DNA of 64,000 nt from Bostrychus sinensis (lineage: Eukaryota; Chordata; Actinopteri; Gobiiformes; Eleotridae). Positions 1-11,899 of this stretch are shown here, piece by piece. Where the stretch lies: assembly GCA_020698575.1 (NCBI GenBank), contig CM036243.1, positions 42,997,955 to 43,061,954 on the forward strand. Direction: 5' to 3'. Position numbers and translations under genes: made by a program. Numbering within the stretch: the first letter of the stretch is position 1; the number at the start of each line of letters is the position of its first letter. The notes under the pieces are model-generated. The model made no database searches, was not told the origin of the DNA, and saw only the letters and a list, made by a program, of their open reading frames with translations.

Positions 1-328
1 CAGACACACAGGACTTAGTTTCTAGCCCAATAGAAAAGACGAGCTCAAAGGTGAGCGAGTCTCACGGGGAGCGGTGTCAGAGCGCGTCTGTGGAGGAGAT
101 TCCTCTACAGTTTTGAGAGGAAAAGGCGACAGTAGCTAATAAACTGTACAGCACTGATGCAGCAGCAGCTCTGATAACTGCTGACTCTGATTCTGAGGAG
201 AACATCTACTTTTGAACCGAGAGAGAGTGAAGAGAGCAGCGGAAGTGAAAGTGCGAGCGAGGAGTGGTTTCCCGGTGGCGGCGCGCGAGCTATGCTCACA
301 GTCACTGCGCACGGCGTTTCCCCGTCAC
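1..328. other. No gene recognised
   Basis: I see no supported coding exon, RNA gene or complete mobile element here. Only short open frames occur and they resemble nothing I recognise. Confidence 0.5.
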
Positions 329-890
329 TCTGCCCCCTGTAGGTGACAGAGGCAGGCGTGCACTTAGTTACTCTGCCCCCTGTAGGTGACAGAGGCAGGC
401 GTGCACTTAGTTACTCTGCCCCCTGTAGGTGACAGAGGCAGGCGTGCACTTAGTTACTCTGCCCCCTGTAGGTGACAGAGGCAGGCGTGCACTTAGTTAC
501 TCTGCCCACTGTAGGTGACAGAGGCAGGCGTGCACTTAGTTACTCTGCCCCCTGTAGGTGACAGAGGCAGGCGTGCACTTAGTTACTCTGCCCCCTGTAG
601 GTGACAGAGGCAGGCCTGCACTTAGTTACTCTGCCCCCTGTAGGTGACAGAGGCAGGCCTGCACTTAGTTACTCTGCCCCCTGTAGGTGACAGAGGCAGG
701 CGTGCTCTTAGTTACTCTGCCCCCTGTAGGTGACAGAGGCAGGCGTGCTCTTAGTTACTCTGCCCCCTGTAGGTGACAGAGGCAGGCGTGCACTTAGTTA
801 CTCTGCCCCCTGTAGGTGACAGAGGCAGGCCTGCACTTAGTTACTCTGCCCCCTGTAGGTGACAGAGGCAGGCGTGCACTTAGTTACTCT
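329..890. repeat. 43-bp minisatellite, about 13 copies
   Basis: A head-to-tail 43-bp unit contains CTGCCCCCTGTAGGTGACAG followed by a GGCAGGCGTGCACTTAG segment. Copies differ by single substitutions (GCGTGC/GCCTGC, CACTTAG/CTCTTAG, CCCCCT/CCCACT). The array ends abruptly at 890, where a unit changes to CTCTGACCCTGGG. Confidence 0.95.
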
Positions 891-2182
891 GACCCTGGGA
901 GTGAACGTGAGTCGGGAATAATGCAGTTTTGAGAGGGAGATGTGCGCGCGAGGCTGTCGTTCGTCCCGCGACTTTGTCCCGCGGAGGCGGCGCAGCACGG
1001 AGTCTCCACAGCCGCAGTACCGAGAGTGAACTCAGGAACAGTGCGGTTTTGAGTGAAATAAATGTGCACCAAGCACCTCCCGTTCATTCACGCACTTTTC
1101 CCGCAGAAGAGGCAGAGGAGGGAGAAGAGAGAGGCGTGGGGAGAGGCAGGTGTTGCCCAGGGCGCGGTGGGAGCAGCGTGGCGAGTAAAAACAACAGCAC
1201 TGAGGCTGGGATCAGAGACAGGAGGAGGTTTATCAGGAGTGGATACAGCAGTCTGATGAACCTGCTGCCAGGACATGACAAACTTGCAGATGCAAATTTT
1301 TCTTTCCTCACATTTTACTAGTTATCAGAAATTAGAGGTTATAGTTAACTAATGTTGGTTCAGAGTTTACCTGGTTTCTACTCATTTATTAATTGGAGAA
1401 AGAGACAAAAATACATAATTCAGCACTTCTGCCTGATAATGACGTCACAATATGCAAAATATATGCAGATTAGATGCCTATAATTACTACATTCATAAAC
1501 TTTGGTTCATAACTGACATTTTTCTCATTTACAGTAAGACTCTATCACTAATTATTTTTAAGCTACAGCCTTTTGAATTTTGGAAGTCAAAAAACTGGCA
1601 GTGCTTTCTTTTAGTACTGCTCTCTCACACAGACTGAGGAGGCTGAAAGCACATGCAACTTTCAGTGCAATTAAACCCGGTCCTTTTTCTTGCAATAAAC
1701 ACAGCGCTTGCCTCTGTGATCACTTTTCACCAGGCCCCGTTCTCATCACATGGGACACAGTTTGTAAAACTTTCTGTGGAGGTAGTTTGTTTTTAGCGGG
1801 TGCTGGGGCTGAGGCGGTCTTCATGTCGCAGGGAGAGCAGCAGCTCTTCTCTCACGCTGCAGAATTTGTCATGCCTCTAATGCCACAAATCCAAACCAGT
1901 TATAAACAGCTGATGACAGGATGCCTTTCTGCTCGCTGCCCTGTTGTTTGTGTTTTTCTCTGCTGCCACGCAAGGGGGAGAGTTGAGCTTACTCCAAACT
2001 ACAGAAGCCCCAAGGGGCGCGTTGGTGCCAGGTTGTAAAAAAAAAAAAAAAATCCATACAAATCGACATGAACTACAAATTTGAATTACTGGATAAAATC
2101 ATTTTATCGCACAGCCCTACTTCATAGTCAGTAAACACTGACAACAGTGTTGTTGTGTACTTTCTGAGCTACATAAACATAC
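891..2182. other. Unassigned, GC-rich then AT-rich DNA
   Basis: The first ~400 bases are GC-rich and the rest AT-rich. Open frames of up to ~150 codons exist, but none has a recognisable domain. An A-rich run near 2037-2052 precedes a segment ending in ATTTTATCGCACAGCCCTA; the same GTGCGATAAAA-type motif recurs in reverse near 37351, so a mobile-element edge is possible. Confidence 0.4.
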
Positions 2183-2242
2183 CTTCAGTTTCTTTGTCAC
2201 GCTGCTGTGGCTGCTTACGTTTTTTGACTTGAGTGCTATGCA
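2183..2242 (-). pseudogene. Duplicated Lys-rich exon, copy 1
   Basis: On the minus strand a pyrimidine/ACAG acceptor precedes 60 nt that read HSTQVKKRKQPQQRDKETE in phase 1-1 and end in GAAG followed by GTATG. This is a near copy of the exons at 3231-3296 and 5690-5755 and is two codons (DK) shorter. It lies downstream of the stop in the exon at 5358-5479, so it is probably a leftover of tandem duplication. Confidence 0.5.
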
Positions 2243-2739
2243 CTGTAAAATAAAACAAAAGCCAAATATTAATATTTAAATTTTGAGTACAACTACAACA
2301 CTTTAATAACTCTGTCAAAATGTTACATCATCCATTAAGTTTTTTGACAATGAATCTGGCCTAAAACTCCAATGACAATGAATTAGACTGTGTGCAGAAA
2401 AACTTGCTTTAAAATTCACTCAGAGTCATGTTTATGTTCTATAGTACAGGTAAGGAACAATGTTAGGAAGAAATCCCCAAATACTGGCTCCAGAAACTCA
2501 CCATTTCTATTAAACCAGGTCTAAAATTTGTCAAAAACTAAAGAAAAACATAACCATGACAAATCCAGTTCTGAACCAGTTCTTAACCAGGACTAAACTT
2601 AGGTCTAGACCACAGAACTGGACTGAGGAGGACAAAACCAGGTTCAGGTAACACCAGACAGATCATGTACAACAGAAACTATGCTCAAGAACACTGTGCC
2701 TGCCACCAAAACTAATGGAAATATACATTTTTATAATAC

Positions 2740-2808
2740 CTTCTTCTTCTTCTTCTTCTGTGTCACCTTTGTAGTTGAAGTCAAAATCCAGCGACTGACC
2801 TGGAGCTG
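2740..2808 (-). pseudogene. Duplicated acidic exon, copy 1
   Basis: On the minus strand TTTTTACAG precedes 69 nt reading PGQSLDFDFNYKGDT followed by six Glu, with a GTATTA donor. Both ends are phase 1. The copy at 3794-3862 appears identical in coding sequence, and about 1.05 kb separates the two. Confidence 0.5.
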
Positions 2809-2898
2809 CTGTAAAAACAAAAACTTATCAGTTACAAAAACATTTCTGACAATCTTTTGGATATAAAAGGCTCCAAAGTTGTTGTATTGTTCTGCAGA

Positions 2899-3020
2899 TC
2901 AATAACATTCATACATACTGCACAGATTGATGTATGAGACATTTATTTTTGATGGAAATACTCTGTCATCAAATGGAGCTATATATTTTATGACATGGTC
3001 AGCTGTTTCTGTACCATCAG
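2899..3020 (-). pseudogene. Candidate terminal exon, copy 1
   Basis: On the minus strand CTTTTCTTGGAGCAG precedes 122 nt that, continued in phase 1, read DGTETADHVIKYIAPFDDR and on to a TGA at 2901-2899. The copy at 5358-5479 keeps the same frame and stop with at least two amino-acid changes. I do not recognise the protein, and exon status is inferred from the acceptor and the shared open frame. Confidence 0.4.
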
Positions 3021-3230
3021 CTGCTCCAAGAAAAGAGGGTATTAACTTTAAATTTTCAAATTCAATTATAGTATAAAAACTTAATAATCATAAATCTGTG
3101 TCAATAGATACAAATATAATACAGCTAGCTAGGAAGTACCTTTTTCTTATTTGCTTTTTGAGAAGTGTGAGGACTCTCCCTAGCCCTACTTCATAATCAG
3201 TGTTGTACACTTTGAGCTACATAAACATAC

Positions 3231-3296
3231 CTTCAGTTTCTTTGTCTTTGTCACGCTGCTGTGGCTGCTCACGTTTTTTGACTTGAGTGCTATGCA
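3231..3296 (-). pseudogene. Duplicated Lys-rich exon, copy 2
   Basis: A 66-nt phase 1-1 exon candidate, almost identical to 5690-5755 and 2183-2242. It has a TTTTACAG acceptor and a GTATGT donor on the minus strand. Confidence 0.5.
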
Positions 3297-3793
3297 CTGT
3301 AAAATAAAACAAAAGCCAGATATTAATATTTAAATTTTGAGTACAACTACAACACTTTAATAACTCTGTCAAAATGTTACATCATCCATTAAGTTTTTTG
3401 ACAATGAATCTGGCCTAAAACTCCAATGACAATGAATTAGACTGTGTGCAGAAAAACTTGCTTTAAAATTCACTCAGAGTCATGTTTATGTTCTATAGTA
3501 CAGGTAAGGAACAATTTTAGGAAGAAATCCCCAAATACTGGCTCCAGAAACTCACCATTTCTATTAAACCAGGTCTAAAATTTGTCAAAAACTAAAGAAA
3601 AACATAACCATGACAAATCCAGTTCTGAACCAGCTCTTAACCAGGACTAAACTTAGGTCTAGACCACAGAACTGGACTGAGGAGGACAAAACCAGGTTCA
3701 GGTAACACCAGACAGATCATGTACAACAGAAACTATGCTCAAGAACACTGTGCCTGCCACCAAAACTAATGGAAACGTACATTTTTATAATAC

Positions 3794-3862
3794 CTTCTTC
3801 TTCTTCTTCTTCTGTGTCACCTTTGTAGTTGAAGTCAAAATCCAGCGACTGACCTGGAGCTG
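3794..3862 (-). pseudogene. Duplicated acidic exon, copy 2
   Basis: A 69-nt phase 1-1 exon candidate ending in six GAA codons, the same as 2740-2808. The region 3229-3900 is a direct duplicate of 2181-2850 at a shift of about 1,048-1,054 bp. Confidence 0.5.
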
Positions 3863-4132
3863 CTGTAAAAACAAAAACTTATCAGTTACAAAAACATTTC
3901 ACACAATATTCTAATTTTGTGAATAATTGAATTTGGGGGTTTTCTGTAACTGTGAACCATAATTATCAACATTATATGAAAACAATGCTTAAAATTCACT
4001 CTGGGTGTAGTGAAATTATAAAAACATGTGTTAGACTTTTTGATTTGAATGTGAGAGAGAAAAATGCTCATTTACACGTTCACCTGTATACAACATGTCA
4101 ACGCTCAAGTTTGTAATGACACAGTAAATCAG

Positions 4133-4581
4133 TTGCCTGGAGATTCCAGACTCACCTCTGTACCAGCGATGAGTCTGGAGCCTTACAATCAATTCGATTT
4201 CTAGGGCGGAGCAAACCCGAGTTAACGGGCAGCGGAGTTAGCCAATCAGAAAATGGCGGACGTGACGTTAACAAAGCGACAAGAAAGTAAGAAAGTAAAC
4301 AAACGGACTGAAGCCACGAGGGAGGAACGAGGGAGTTATTCCAACATTACCGTACCATACGCTGAGTGAAACTAACTCTCGCTCCTCGGTCGCCATCTTG
4401 ATTGTTGTCGGCGAGGAGACGCGTACGAGTGACGCTGCTCGCCAAGAACACGTGACTTAAATAAACCAATCAAAATGCACGGTACGGTTGGGATTTGAGT
4501 AAACCACTGCGGACGGCGGTGACCAGACTGAGATTTCTCTGTAGAATAACACAGAGACATCAGGCTGGAGTTTCCAGGCAA
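4133..4581 (-). mobile_element. MITE with TTGCCTGG termini, copy A
   Basis: A 449-bp element begins TTGCCTGGAGATTCCAGACT and ends in the inverse form (GGAGTTTCCAGGCAA). It is flanked by the imperfect 9-bp pair GTAAATCAG / GTAAATATG. The element at 49199-49646 is the same sequence in the opposite orientation. A 9-bp target duplication would suit a Mutator-like element, but that class is an inference. On its minus strand it contains an ATG followed by a short open stretch. Confidence 0.85.
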
Positions 4582-5357
4582 GTAAATATGCTGTTTTAAT
4601 AATCTACAGCACTGTTTATTTTAGTAAGCAATTTATAAAAATATTTCCGCAGTTCATCAAGTGTCAGATTAAAAAAAATCATTGACATGGCACTAAAGAG
4701 CTAAACTCAATGAGTCCGTTTCTCAATCAGCTCGGCTCCAGAGGAATCAGCATCGCAGGTAAATACAGCTGTGCTTTGCTAACTTAGCGAACAAACTGCT
4801 GCAGTATCTCTGTCTCCTTGTGGCACACACTGTCAGAGTTACGTAAATGTGTTCAGTTCAAAAGCCAAGCACGGAGAAGTGCGCGGCATCTGAGATGAGA
4901 GTGGAACGAATGGAGTGCCGTGTATAAACTTTTTTTTTTTCCCAGAAAAACGTGGTTGAGTGTAGGTTTAAGCCTCATAAACACGTGAGCTATCACTGGA
5001 CAACTCTTAGGAGAGACAGTCAACATCAAGGCGGGACTGTCCCACTGCTGTCACTCAGAGGAGAGGAGCAGGCGGGGCTCGGGGCAGTGAGGAGGAGAGA
5101 CAGATGAGCAGTGCGTCATGACCCGGTTCCAGCTGGAACCACCACCGCCATTCAAGGCTCCGCTTACAGGCTAATATATTTCTAGGGAGTGAATGCTTTG
5201 TTCATTTAGCGTATTCCCCTTTAGCAATCTCCAATTATTATTATATACAAAAAAAATGTTTTAATAAGATTTTTTTTCCGCAGCCAAGCGCCACATGCCG
5301 GAAATCCGGCCTCTGGCTGGAGAACTTTAAGCCCTGGTTGTTGTACTGTTCTGCAGA
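4582..5357. other. No gene recognised
   Basis: Mixed sequence including a GC-rich stretch near 5030-5160 and a T-rich run near 4929. I see no exon or element I can support. The segment from 5335 belongs to the duplicated exon block. Confidence 0.4.
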
Positions 5358-5479
5358 TCAATAACATTCATACATACTGCACAGATTGATGTATGGGACA
5401 TTTATTTTTGATGGAAATACTCTGTCATCAAATGGAGCTATATTTTTTATGACATGGTCAGCTGTTTCTGTACCATCAG
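5358..5479 (-). pseudogene. Candidate terminal exon of the YR-like gene
   Basis: 122 nt, phase 1 in, TGA stop at 5360-5358. It is a near copy of 2899-3020. It supplies a plausible C-terminus after the Lys-rich exon. Confidence 0.4.
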
Positions 5480-5689
5480 CTGCTCCAAGAAAAGAGGGTA
5501 TTAACTTTAAATTTTCAAATTCAATTATAGTATAAAAACTTAATAATCATAAATCTGTGTCAATAGATACAAATATAATACAGCTAGCTAGGAAGTACCT
5601 TTTTCTTATTTGCTTTTTGAGAAGTGTGAGGACGCTCCCGAGCCCTACTTCATAATCAGTGTTGTACACTTTGAGCTACATAAACATAC

Positions 5690-5755
5690 CTTCAGTTTCT
5701 TTGTCTTTGTCACGCTGCTGTGGCTGCTCACGTGTTTTGACTTGAGTGCTATGCA
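5690..5755 (-). pseudogene. Lys/Gln-rich exon of the YR-like gene, copy 3
   Basis: A 66-nt phase 1-1 exon follows the recombinase-like exon (which ends in phase 1 at 5941). It reads HSTQVKTREQPQQRDKDKETE with a TTTTACAG acceptor and a GTATGT donor. It is the copy most likely to belong to the original gene because it is adjacent to the large exon. Confidence 0.5.
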
Positions 5756-8700
5756 CTGTAAAATAAAACCAAAGCTAAGTATTTACATATCCTTGCTGTA
5801 TTGACAGCTCAAGATTCATTGAAATGTGCAGTGAGCAATTTCAGTGACAAACTTTTTATCATAGTAACTAAAAGAGTTAGTACTTGTGATTAAGCAGGTA
5901 TTGTCTAAATAATACTGATTCAAGTGTGTGACATGCTTACTATTGACAGGAAGAGCTATCGTGTTGAGGTTCTTCCCCTTTAGCGCTGCAGCACCACCTT
6001 CTTCCATTGCAAAGAGCAGTTTGCTGATTTTGGCAATTTGGAAAGTTTTGTCGGTGGTTCTGTAGAAGTCTCTGTGGACTCTAATGTCATGTCCCATGAA
6101 TCGTGCCACTTGTTCAAGCTCTTGTTCTGTGATGTCTAAAAGCTGGCAAAGAGTGGCTGCCTGCTTCCTAAGTTTAGTTGATCTTAGGAGGTCTGGGTTT
6201 TCAGCATTGCTTGCCTCTGCGTACTTTCTCAAGCAGTCACAGCCACGTATGTTACTCAGTGCTCCTGTTCTTGCAAATAAGTTTGGTTTTCAGAGGGTAT
6301 TTCTACATCCTGTCTTCTTTTAATTAATAACTCAATCGACCCTTTCATTCTTTCAGTTAAGAAAACAGGTACTTTTCTTCCCCTTTTCCCACGGGTTTCT
6401 ATGCGTGTAAGTAGTTTGCTTCGCTCTTTCTCTAAAGGGGACAAAGTCTCATAAATGTCTTGATTAATGGGATTTGTACAAGCTGTTTGTGTCCAGGGTC
6501 AATCTTGATGCCTCCCCTTCACGCCTTTTATTAAATACAATGACCTGTGCCAGGACCACCTCATTTAACATTTTGTAGGCCGTCACACTTGCTTTCTGTT
6601 GAAGTTTTTCTTTTGCTTTATCTTCCACCATCCTAAGATGGTCCCTCAGAGCAATCACATCTTTAATCAGTGGTATGTCATCTTGTTTGTTCCATCTTTT
6701 TTCTTGCATCATTTGATGTGCATTGACTGAAACATGGGTTTTCCAGTTTTTCTCTAAAAGTTCCAAAAATTTTTTCGCCTCTCTCTCTGCTTTGTCATCA
6801 TCATTCATAAGTGTTTGTCCAATCAGTACTTCAACGGCTCCTTTTAAACAAAATCCAATTTTAACTACTGTTGATGGTTTACCATACTCATTTTTGCCTG
6901 GACTGAACTCTGTAAGTCTCTGAGCCACACTGAGAACAAACTGAAACTTTGAGGGTGCACAAAGGTCTCTGAGACCCTTGACTGTCTTGTCCATGTCTTT
7001 GGTAACTAACATCAATCGTCCAACAGATCTCATTCTTTGAGCAATATACTGGTATCTTGATTGCATACGACCATGTTTAGCAAACAGGGATTCTCCATAG
7101 CTGCATATCAAGTCATCACTCCTGATGTGAAGACACATGATCTTGCCTCATGTTATTAATTATCTTCTGACATCCACTAGAAGATGATGCAATTGGAAGC
7201 AGTGATGCAGCATGACCTTGAACTCTTTTTATGTGTTTACCTTCATTCCCACACATTTTTTTTGTTCTGCATGAACCCTGATGTTTCCATAATTCTTTTT
7301 TCACAAACATGCCATAACAATATGTGCACGGCAAATAATCTTCAACAGAGGCTTTTTGCGAAGGTTGCCTCCATGTCACTGGTTGTCCTTTGCCTTTTTC
7401 CAAGACTTTTCTATTGTGCTTGAAGTCGCCTTTGTTACGAAGTTGCTCCAAAAGAGATTTTCTCTCCTTTGACCTCAATGAAAAACTAAAGGCATATGCT
7501 ACATCTTTTATATCCAAATGTTTCCTTTCCAAATGTCTTGCCATTTTTGAGTTTGCCTTTCCACAATAAAGGCAATAATGTTTTTTGTCCCAAGATCGTT
7601 TGCCATCTTCCTTTCTAGAACAGACTTTAATAGTGACTGTTTTGACCTCTTTTGTGGTTTTATGTTTTATCCTTTTTATTTTTGAGTAGGTGGTGGTGTT
7701 CTTGTGTTTTCTGAGGCACTTGCCTGTTTGTTTATCTTCCATTCTTGTATTTGCTTCTGAATTGTCTGAAAGTGTTGATGGTGATGAAGCATCGTCATTG
7801 TTTTGAATGCCTTCTTCGTTACTGGAAGATGAATCAGGTCCTAACTGATTAGGATTAAATTCTGGGTCTGATGCATGGCTGTATTCTTCGCTGGAGTCAC
7901 TGGTTTCCCAGTCTTCCTCCTCCCTGATGCAGCCCGGCTAAAACATAGTCATCACAAAAAGTAAATGAATTCTATCCACTTTTATTTCAAATCCTGTAGC
8001 ACTGTTAACATTTGTTTAGAGTTTACCAAAAAGGTGTGTATTTTAGGTTGTTTTCACACTTGTTGGTGCACTCTGCAACGCTGCTCGCAGCTCTACCTCT
8101 GTGTTTCTCTAATAGTAAATCCATTCAACTGTCAATGAGAGAGTACAGCCCCATACACAGTAATAGAGCTAACCTGAAATTGCGATGCATGTCTCACGCC
8201 ATTTGTGTGCATACTCAAATAAGCTCTGCTGGGCGCAAAAATGGTGACATATCCACTGTGTTTTAGGTCTATACAGTGCCATTGTGAAAACAGCATTAAA
8301 AGGTAAGCAGCATGCGCTCATATTATTTTTGAACGTTACTGCAGTCTAAATCAAAACAATGGTCTGTGGGTTGCCAGTCTTTCGACTTTTCTGATTGGAC
8401 AATTGAGTATGAAGGGTCTTAAAACCAAAACTGTAAACAAAAAGAACTTGGACATTAAGAAAACTATATTTCTAATTGCTAATAACTCAACTGTACCATT
8501 GTTATCAGTAAAACTAATATTTGATTTGAACAGGTTTCATTATTATGAAATATATAAAAAAATATACTGCTCATAGCACCTTTAAATTTCATACATACAT
8601 TTTCAGCTGTAATTGTATAAGAGGTTTTGTGTTGATGCTATCCAATAACCTGTCAGCTTATATCAGTAATTATTCTTGACAATAATTTATTCTGTATTTA

Positions 8701-8774
8701 ACAATGGTTATTTTTAGCACTACTAATATAAGATATATATTAACTGTACATACCGGTGTTGTCCTCACAACCAT

Positions 8775-9461
8775 TGTATTTGGTACCTGCAATGAAAGAA
8801 AAGATTTTTGTAAACATTACATGCTAGTGAAGAATACAACTTCAATTAAACATTCATAAAACAAATGACTGAGGCTGCAGACATGTCCACCTTGTGTGCC
8901 GTCACTATCTATAAAGAAATGTGCAATAATATACTTTCCCCTTTCCTTTATTGGTCAGAATACCAACGCCAGGGAGGCAGTGTGATTGTTAGACCAAATC
9001 TCCTGCTACATGTGCTGTGGCCATCTGCAGCGTTTCTGTGTTGCATGAGTGATTTATAGAAAGTAATGTGACTCTGATGCAGACGTTTCTATTGATCCAT
9101 GCATCCCTGTTGTTGACCTGCTGTGTATGAAACTGCTGTGTATGAAACTGCTGTGTATGAAACTGCTGTGTATGAAACTGCTGTGTATGAAATGTTGTGT
9201 TTGCATTCTTTTTTTTGCAGTGGGCTGAGCTTTCACTGTCATGCTGTACTGTACTGAAGTATTTTTGTATCCCCATTTGTAAAATACTTCAATTTAATAA
9301 GGCCGGGTCATATCGCAAAAAAATTTATCAAGATTTTTCCCCCCCATATTGATCAATGAAAACAAACATAGCGTGAATGATTCATCCTTTTTTATTCCAA
9401 TAAAAAGAGCAAGGTTTAATGTAGAATCATTGTGAGTATTATTTTGTATAATGATTTAAAG
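8775..9461. other. No gene; includes a short 15-bp repeat
   Basis: 9117-9191 holds about five copies of a 15-bp unit CTGCTGTGTATGAAA. A segment near 9300-9400 (CATATCGCAAAAAAATTTAT) looks like mobile-element debris. No exon recognised. Confidence 0.5.
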
Positions 9462-9560
9462 CAGGGGTCATCAACCACATTTGTCCAAGGGCCAGAGTTT
9501 GTCTCGGTAGACGCTGTGAGGGCCAGAGCTCATAAAATAAAAGAATGTAATATTGTATCC
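9462..9560. mobile_element. Probable hAT-type terminus fragment
   Basis: GCAGGGGTCATCAACCAC followed by a GGGCCAGAG motif resembles the ends of vertebrate hAT elements (CAGGGGTC-type termini). I could not find the opposite end or a target duplication. Confidence 0.35.
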
Positions 9561-9791
9561 TAAATAGTGTAATACTTTATATATTAATTTTCTGCTTGTA
9601 CATAAGTCTGATTTCTAATAACTGAGGCCTGACACTTTTTGTTGCTATGCTGTGAGCAAGGCCTCATACTCTTGGTTGAGAGGGAACTTTATTAAACAAA
9701 TGAATATACCCATTGGTTTTAGTAATGCTTTTAAAAATGGAAAGAGAAGTGTTAAAGTTGGACAGTGAGAAGAGCTCAAGATTATTGTTGT

Positions 9792-9797
<6 letters not shown>

Positions 9798-9854
<57 letters not shown>
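9798..9854. repeat. (TA)n microsatellite
   Basis: About 28 uninterrupted TA dinucleotides. Confidence 0.95.
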
Positions 9855-9857
<3 letters not shown>

Positions 9858-10103
9858 ACACACAAGAGAAAAACACAATAAAACAAGCAAAAAACAAGCC
9901 AATTTAAAAATGATATTCTGTAAAAGTACATTTTCAGTTTAGATTTAAAAGCAGACACTGCTTCACACTGTTCCAAAGTTTCACACAGTTCAGGAGGAGC
10001 ATAAGAGCAACCTTTCAGGGCTTTAGAAACAAGTACAATTTCAAAATCAAGTCTAAAATTAAGTGATGCTAAAATAGGATTTATTATATATGCTTTTTTT
10101 TTT

Positions 10104-11760
10104 CCATTTATTTAAAAAAGGGACAGTGCATATTAATTAACATATATTATTATGTAAATATGCCAGATTTTAGCCACAGGCTAATTTCCATCTGTCCCTG
10201 GACAGGTTGATAGTGCCTTTAAAAAAACAAACATAGAATACAGGACAATACAGACAAATTAGATCATTCATAAGTGCCACAGCAGTTAATACAAGGTGCT
10301 ACAGAGAATATATGGCACATACCCTATCTATCATAAAGTACTACATGCATTGCACACCACCCCTAAAGTGCAGTATTGATATTGCACATGTACCAGAAAA
10401 CTAAGTTCTTATGAATTATGTTCACAAGTTTTTGTCGTTCTGAGCCACTCCTTTAAATAACTTTAGAATGTAGTGAAGGTCGGTGCCTCCCTCAGACGTG
10501 GGCAGATTGTTCCTCTGTACACAACCTTTGTAAGACAAAACATTTTGACCAAAACTAGTTTTTCTCACCAGAAGCTCACAGTCCCCCTGCTCATGGCTCT
10601 GGTGATGCTGTGGTTCTGTATTTAATGTAATCTGTTAAAGGCGGAGCCAGCCCATGTAAGCTCTTATACACAAGACAGGCATTTTTTAATTTTATAAAAT
10701 TTTCAAAGCTCAACAAATTATACTTTGAAAGAATATTACAATGATGGTAAGCAAAAGGTTTTTTAACCAAAATTTTAAAAGCTTTTTTATAAAGCCCTTG
10801 AATTGGTTTTAGAATGGTTCCTCCTGTCAAAGACCAGCTTGTTATACAATGGCCTACATGGGAAAATATCATACAGTGCAAAAACATCAATGCAGCTTCA
10901 TCAGTTAATGCCCTTCTTATATGATTAAAATTGGAAATGTTGTATTTGAATCTACGCAATATCATTTTTAAATGATTTTTAAAAGAGAGTGTAGAGTCCA
11001 ACAATACACCCAAGTATTTGAACTCTGTTATTAGTTGAAGTTCATGCTCTCCGATCAACACATTAGAACGACTGATATCAGTAGCCTTCTTGGAAAACAT
11101 CATACAGTTTTCTGTGTGTTTTGGAGAAGGCAAGACCTAGTGAGCTAACTCTGAATATGTTTTAGCGCTGAAGTTAGAGATTTAGCTGCTTCCTCTGATT
11201 TTGCACTTGTATAGATCACCGCATCATCAACATATAACTGTATATCCACATCTTTACAAACATCTGGTAGATCATTTATGAAAATAGAAAACAAAATGGG
11301 CCCCACAATTGATCCCTGGGGGACCCCTAATGAACACTCCACAAAAGTTGGTCTCACTCCATTGACCACAGTACACTGTTTTCTATTGGCCAAGTAAGAG
11401 GCCATCCATCTTATGGCTTGATCAGAAAAATTAAGAATGTAACTTTGACAAAAGTACAGTATGGTTCACAACATCAAATGCTTTCCTCAAGAAATACTGC
11501 TCCTACATCTGCCTTTCTACCCAAACTACTTCTGACTTTTTCCAGAAACATAGTTGCAGTTTCAGTTGAATGCTGCTCATGAAAACCAAATTACATGGGA
11601 TGCAAAGGAGTTTGGCCACTCTTAAGATGTTTAACTGCCTTGCAACCCATTTTTCCTAGTACCATGGAAAACACAGGTAATATACTGATTGGTCTATAAT
11701 TAATATTATTCTTATTGCCATCTTTAAAAATTGAGTGGCCATCTTAAAGGTCTCATGTCT
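10104..11760 (-). mobile_element. Non-LTR retrotransposon remnant (reverse transcriptase part)
   Basis: On the minus strand, broken frames read the reverse-transcriptase series NYRPISILPVFS (near 11690), GVPQGSIVGPILF and YVDDAVIY (11405-11145), then FKYLGVLLD and a C-terminal tail to 10591. This order and the INDLP motif fit a Rex1/CR1/L2-like fish LINE. Downstream, 10104-10260 contains the GTGCATATTAATTAACAT and TAGCCACAGGCTAATTTCC pieces I associate with fish LINE 3' ends. Stops and frameshifts (for example near 11140 and 11425) make it inactive. The endonuclease domain is absent, so the copy is 5'-truncated. Confidence 0.75.
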
Positions 11761-11899
11761 CTTGGAGCCAGTTAAAAGCCTTGCAGCTGAGTTCTGAACG
11801 AGCTGGAAGCAATAATGGCTTTCTGGTATAGGCCTGAATAAAGCGCATTACAATCTGACTTAAAAGTCAGTGGAAGAGGTGAAAAGCGCTCTGGCAAAC

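Larger units (their letters stand above)
2181..3900. repeat. Tandem direct duplication, ~1.05-kb unit, with a third partial copy at 5335-5785
   Basis: 2181-2850 and 3229-3900 are near-identical in exon-like and intron-like sequence. 2870-3320 is also near-identical to 5335-5785. Three modules of the same exon group are therefore arranged head to tail. The third is separated from the others by the MITE at 4133-4581 and its flanks. Confidence 0.85.
5358..8774 (-). pseudogene. Decayed zinc-finger / tyrosine-recombinase-like gene
   Basis: Proposed minus-strand exons: 8774-8754 (ATG, 21 nt), 7937-5941, 5755-5690 and 5479-5358 (TGA), with consistent phases and GT-AG ends. The large exon starts acidic/Ser-rich (EEEDWETSDSSEEYSHASD), then has a C2H2-like finger (CLYCGKANSKMARHLERKH) and a second Cys-rich finger (CTYCYGMF...KHQGSC). 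It ends in a segment with an RKQAAT arginine, MGH and a terminal FYR tyrosine, which resembles the C-terminal Arg/His/Tyr boxes of tyrosine recombinases. The family is common as uncharacterised proteins in fish. Frame changes near 7120, 6482 and 6285 break the exon, so this copy is probably dead, unless the breaks are assembly indels. Origin from a YR mobile element is an inference. Confidence 0.6.

Noticed and set aside
929..1321. 130-codon plus-strand open frame after the 43-bp repeat
   Set aside because: Arg/Glu-rich low-complexity sequence in a GC-rich region, with overlapping open frames on the other strand and no recognisable homology.
1580..2038. 152-codon plus-strand open frame
   Set aside because: No domain recognised, starts from a non-standard context and ends at an A-run; not enough to call a gene.
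8989..9276. Open frame with HTQQF repeats
   Set aside because: Derived from a five-copy 15-bp tandem repeat; no conserved flanks.
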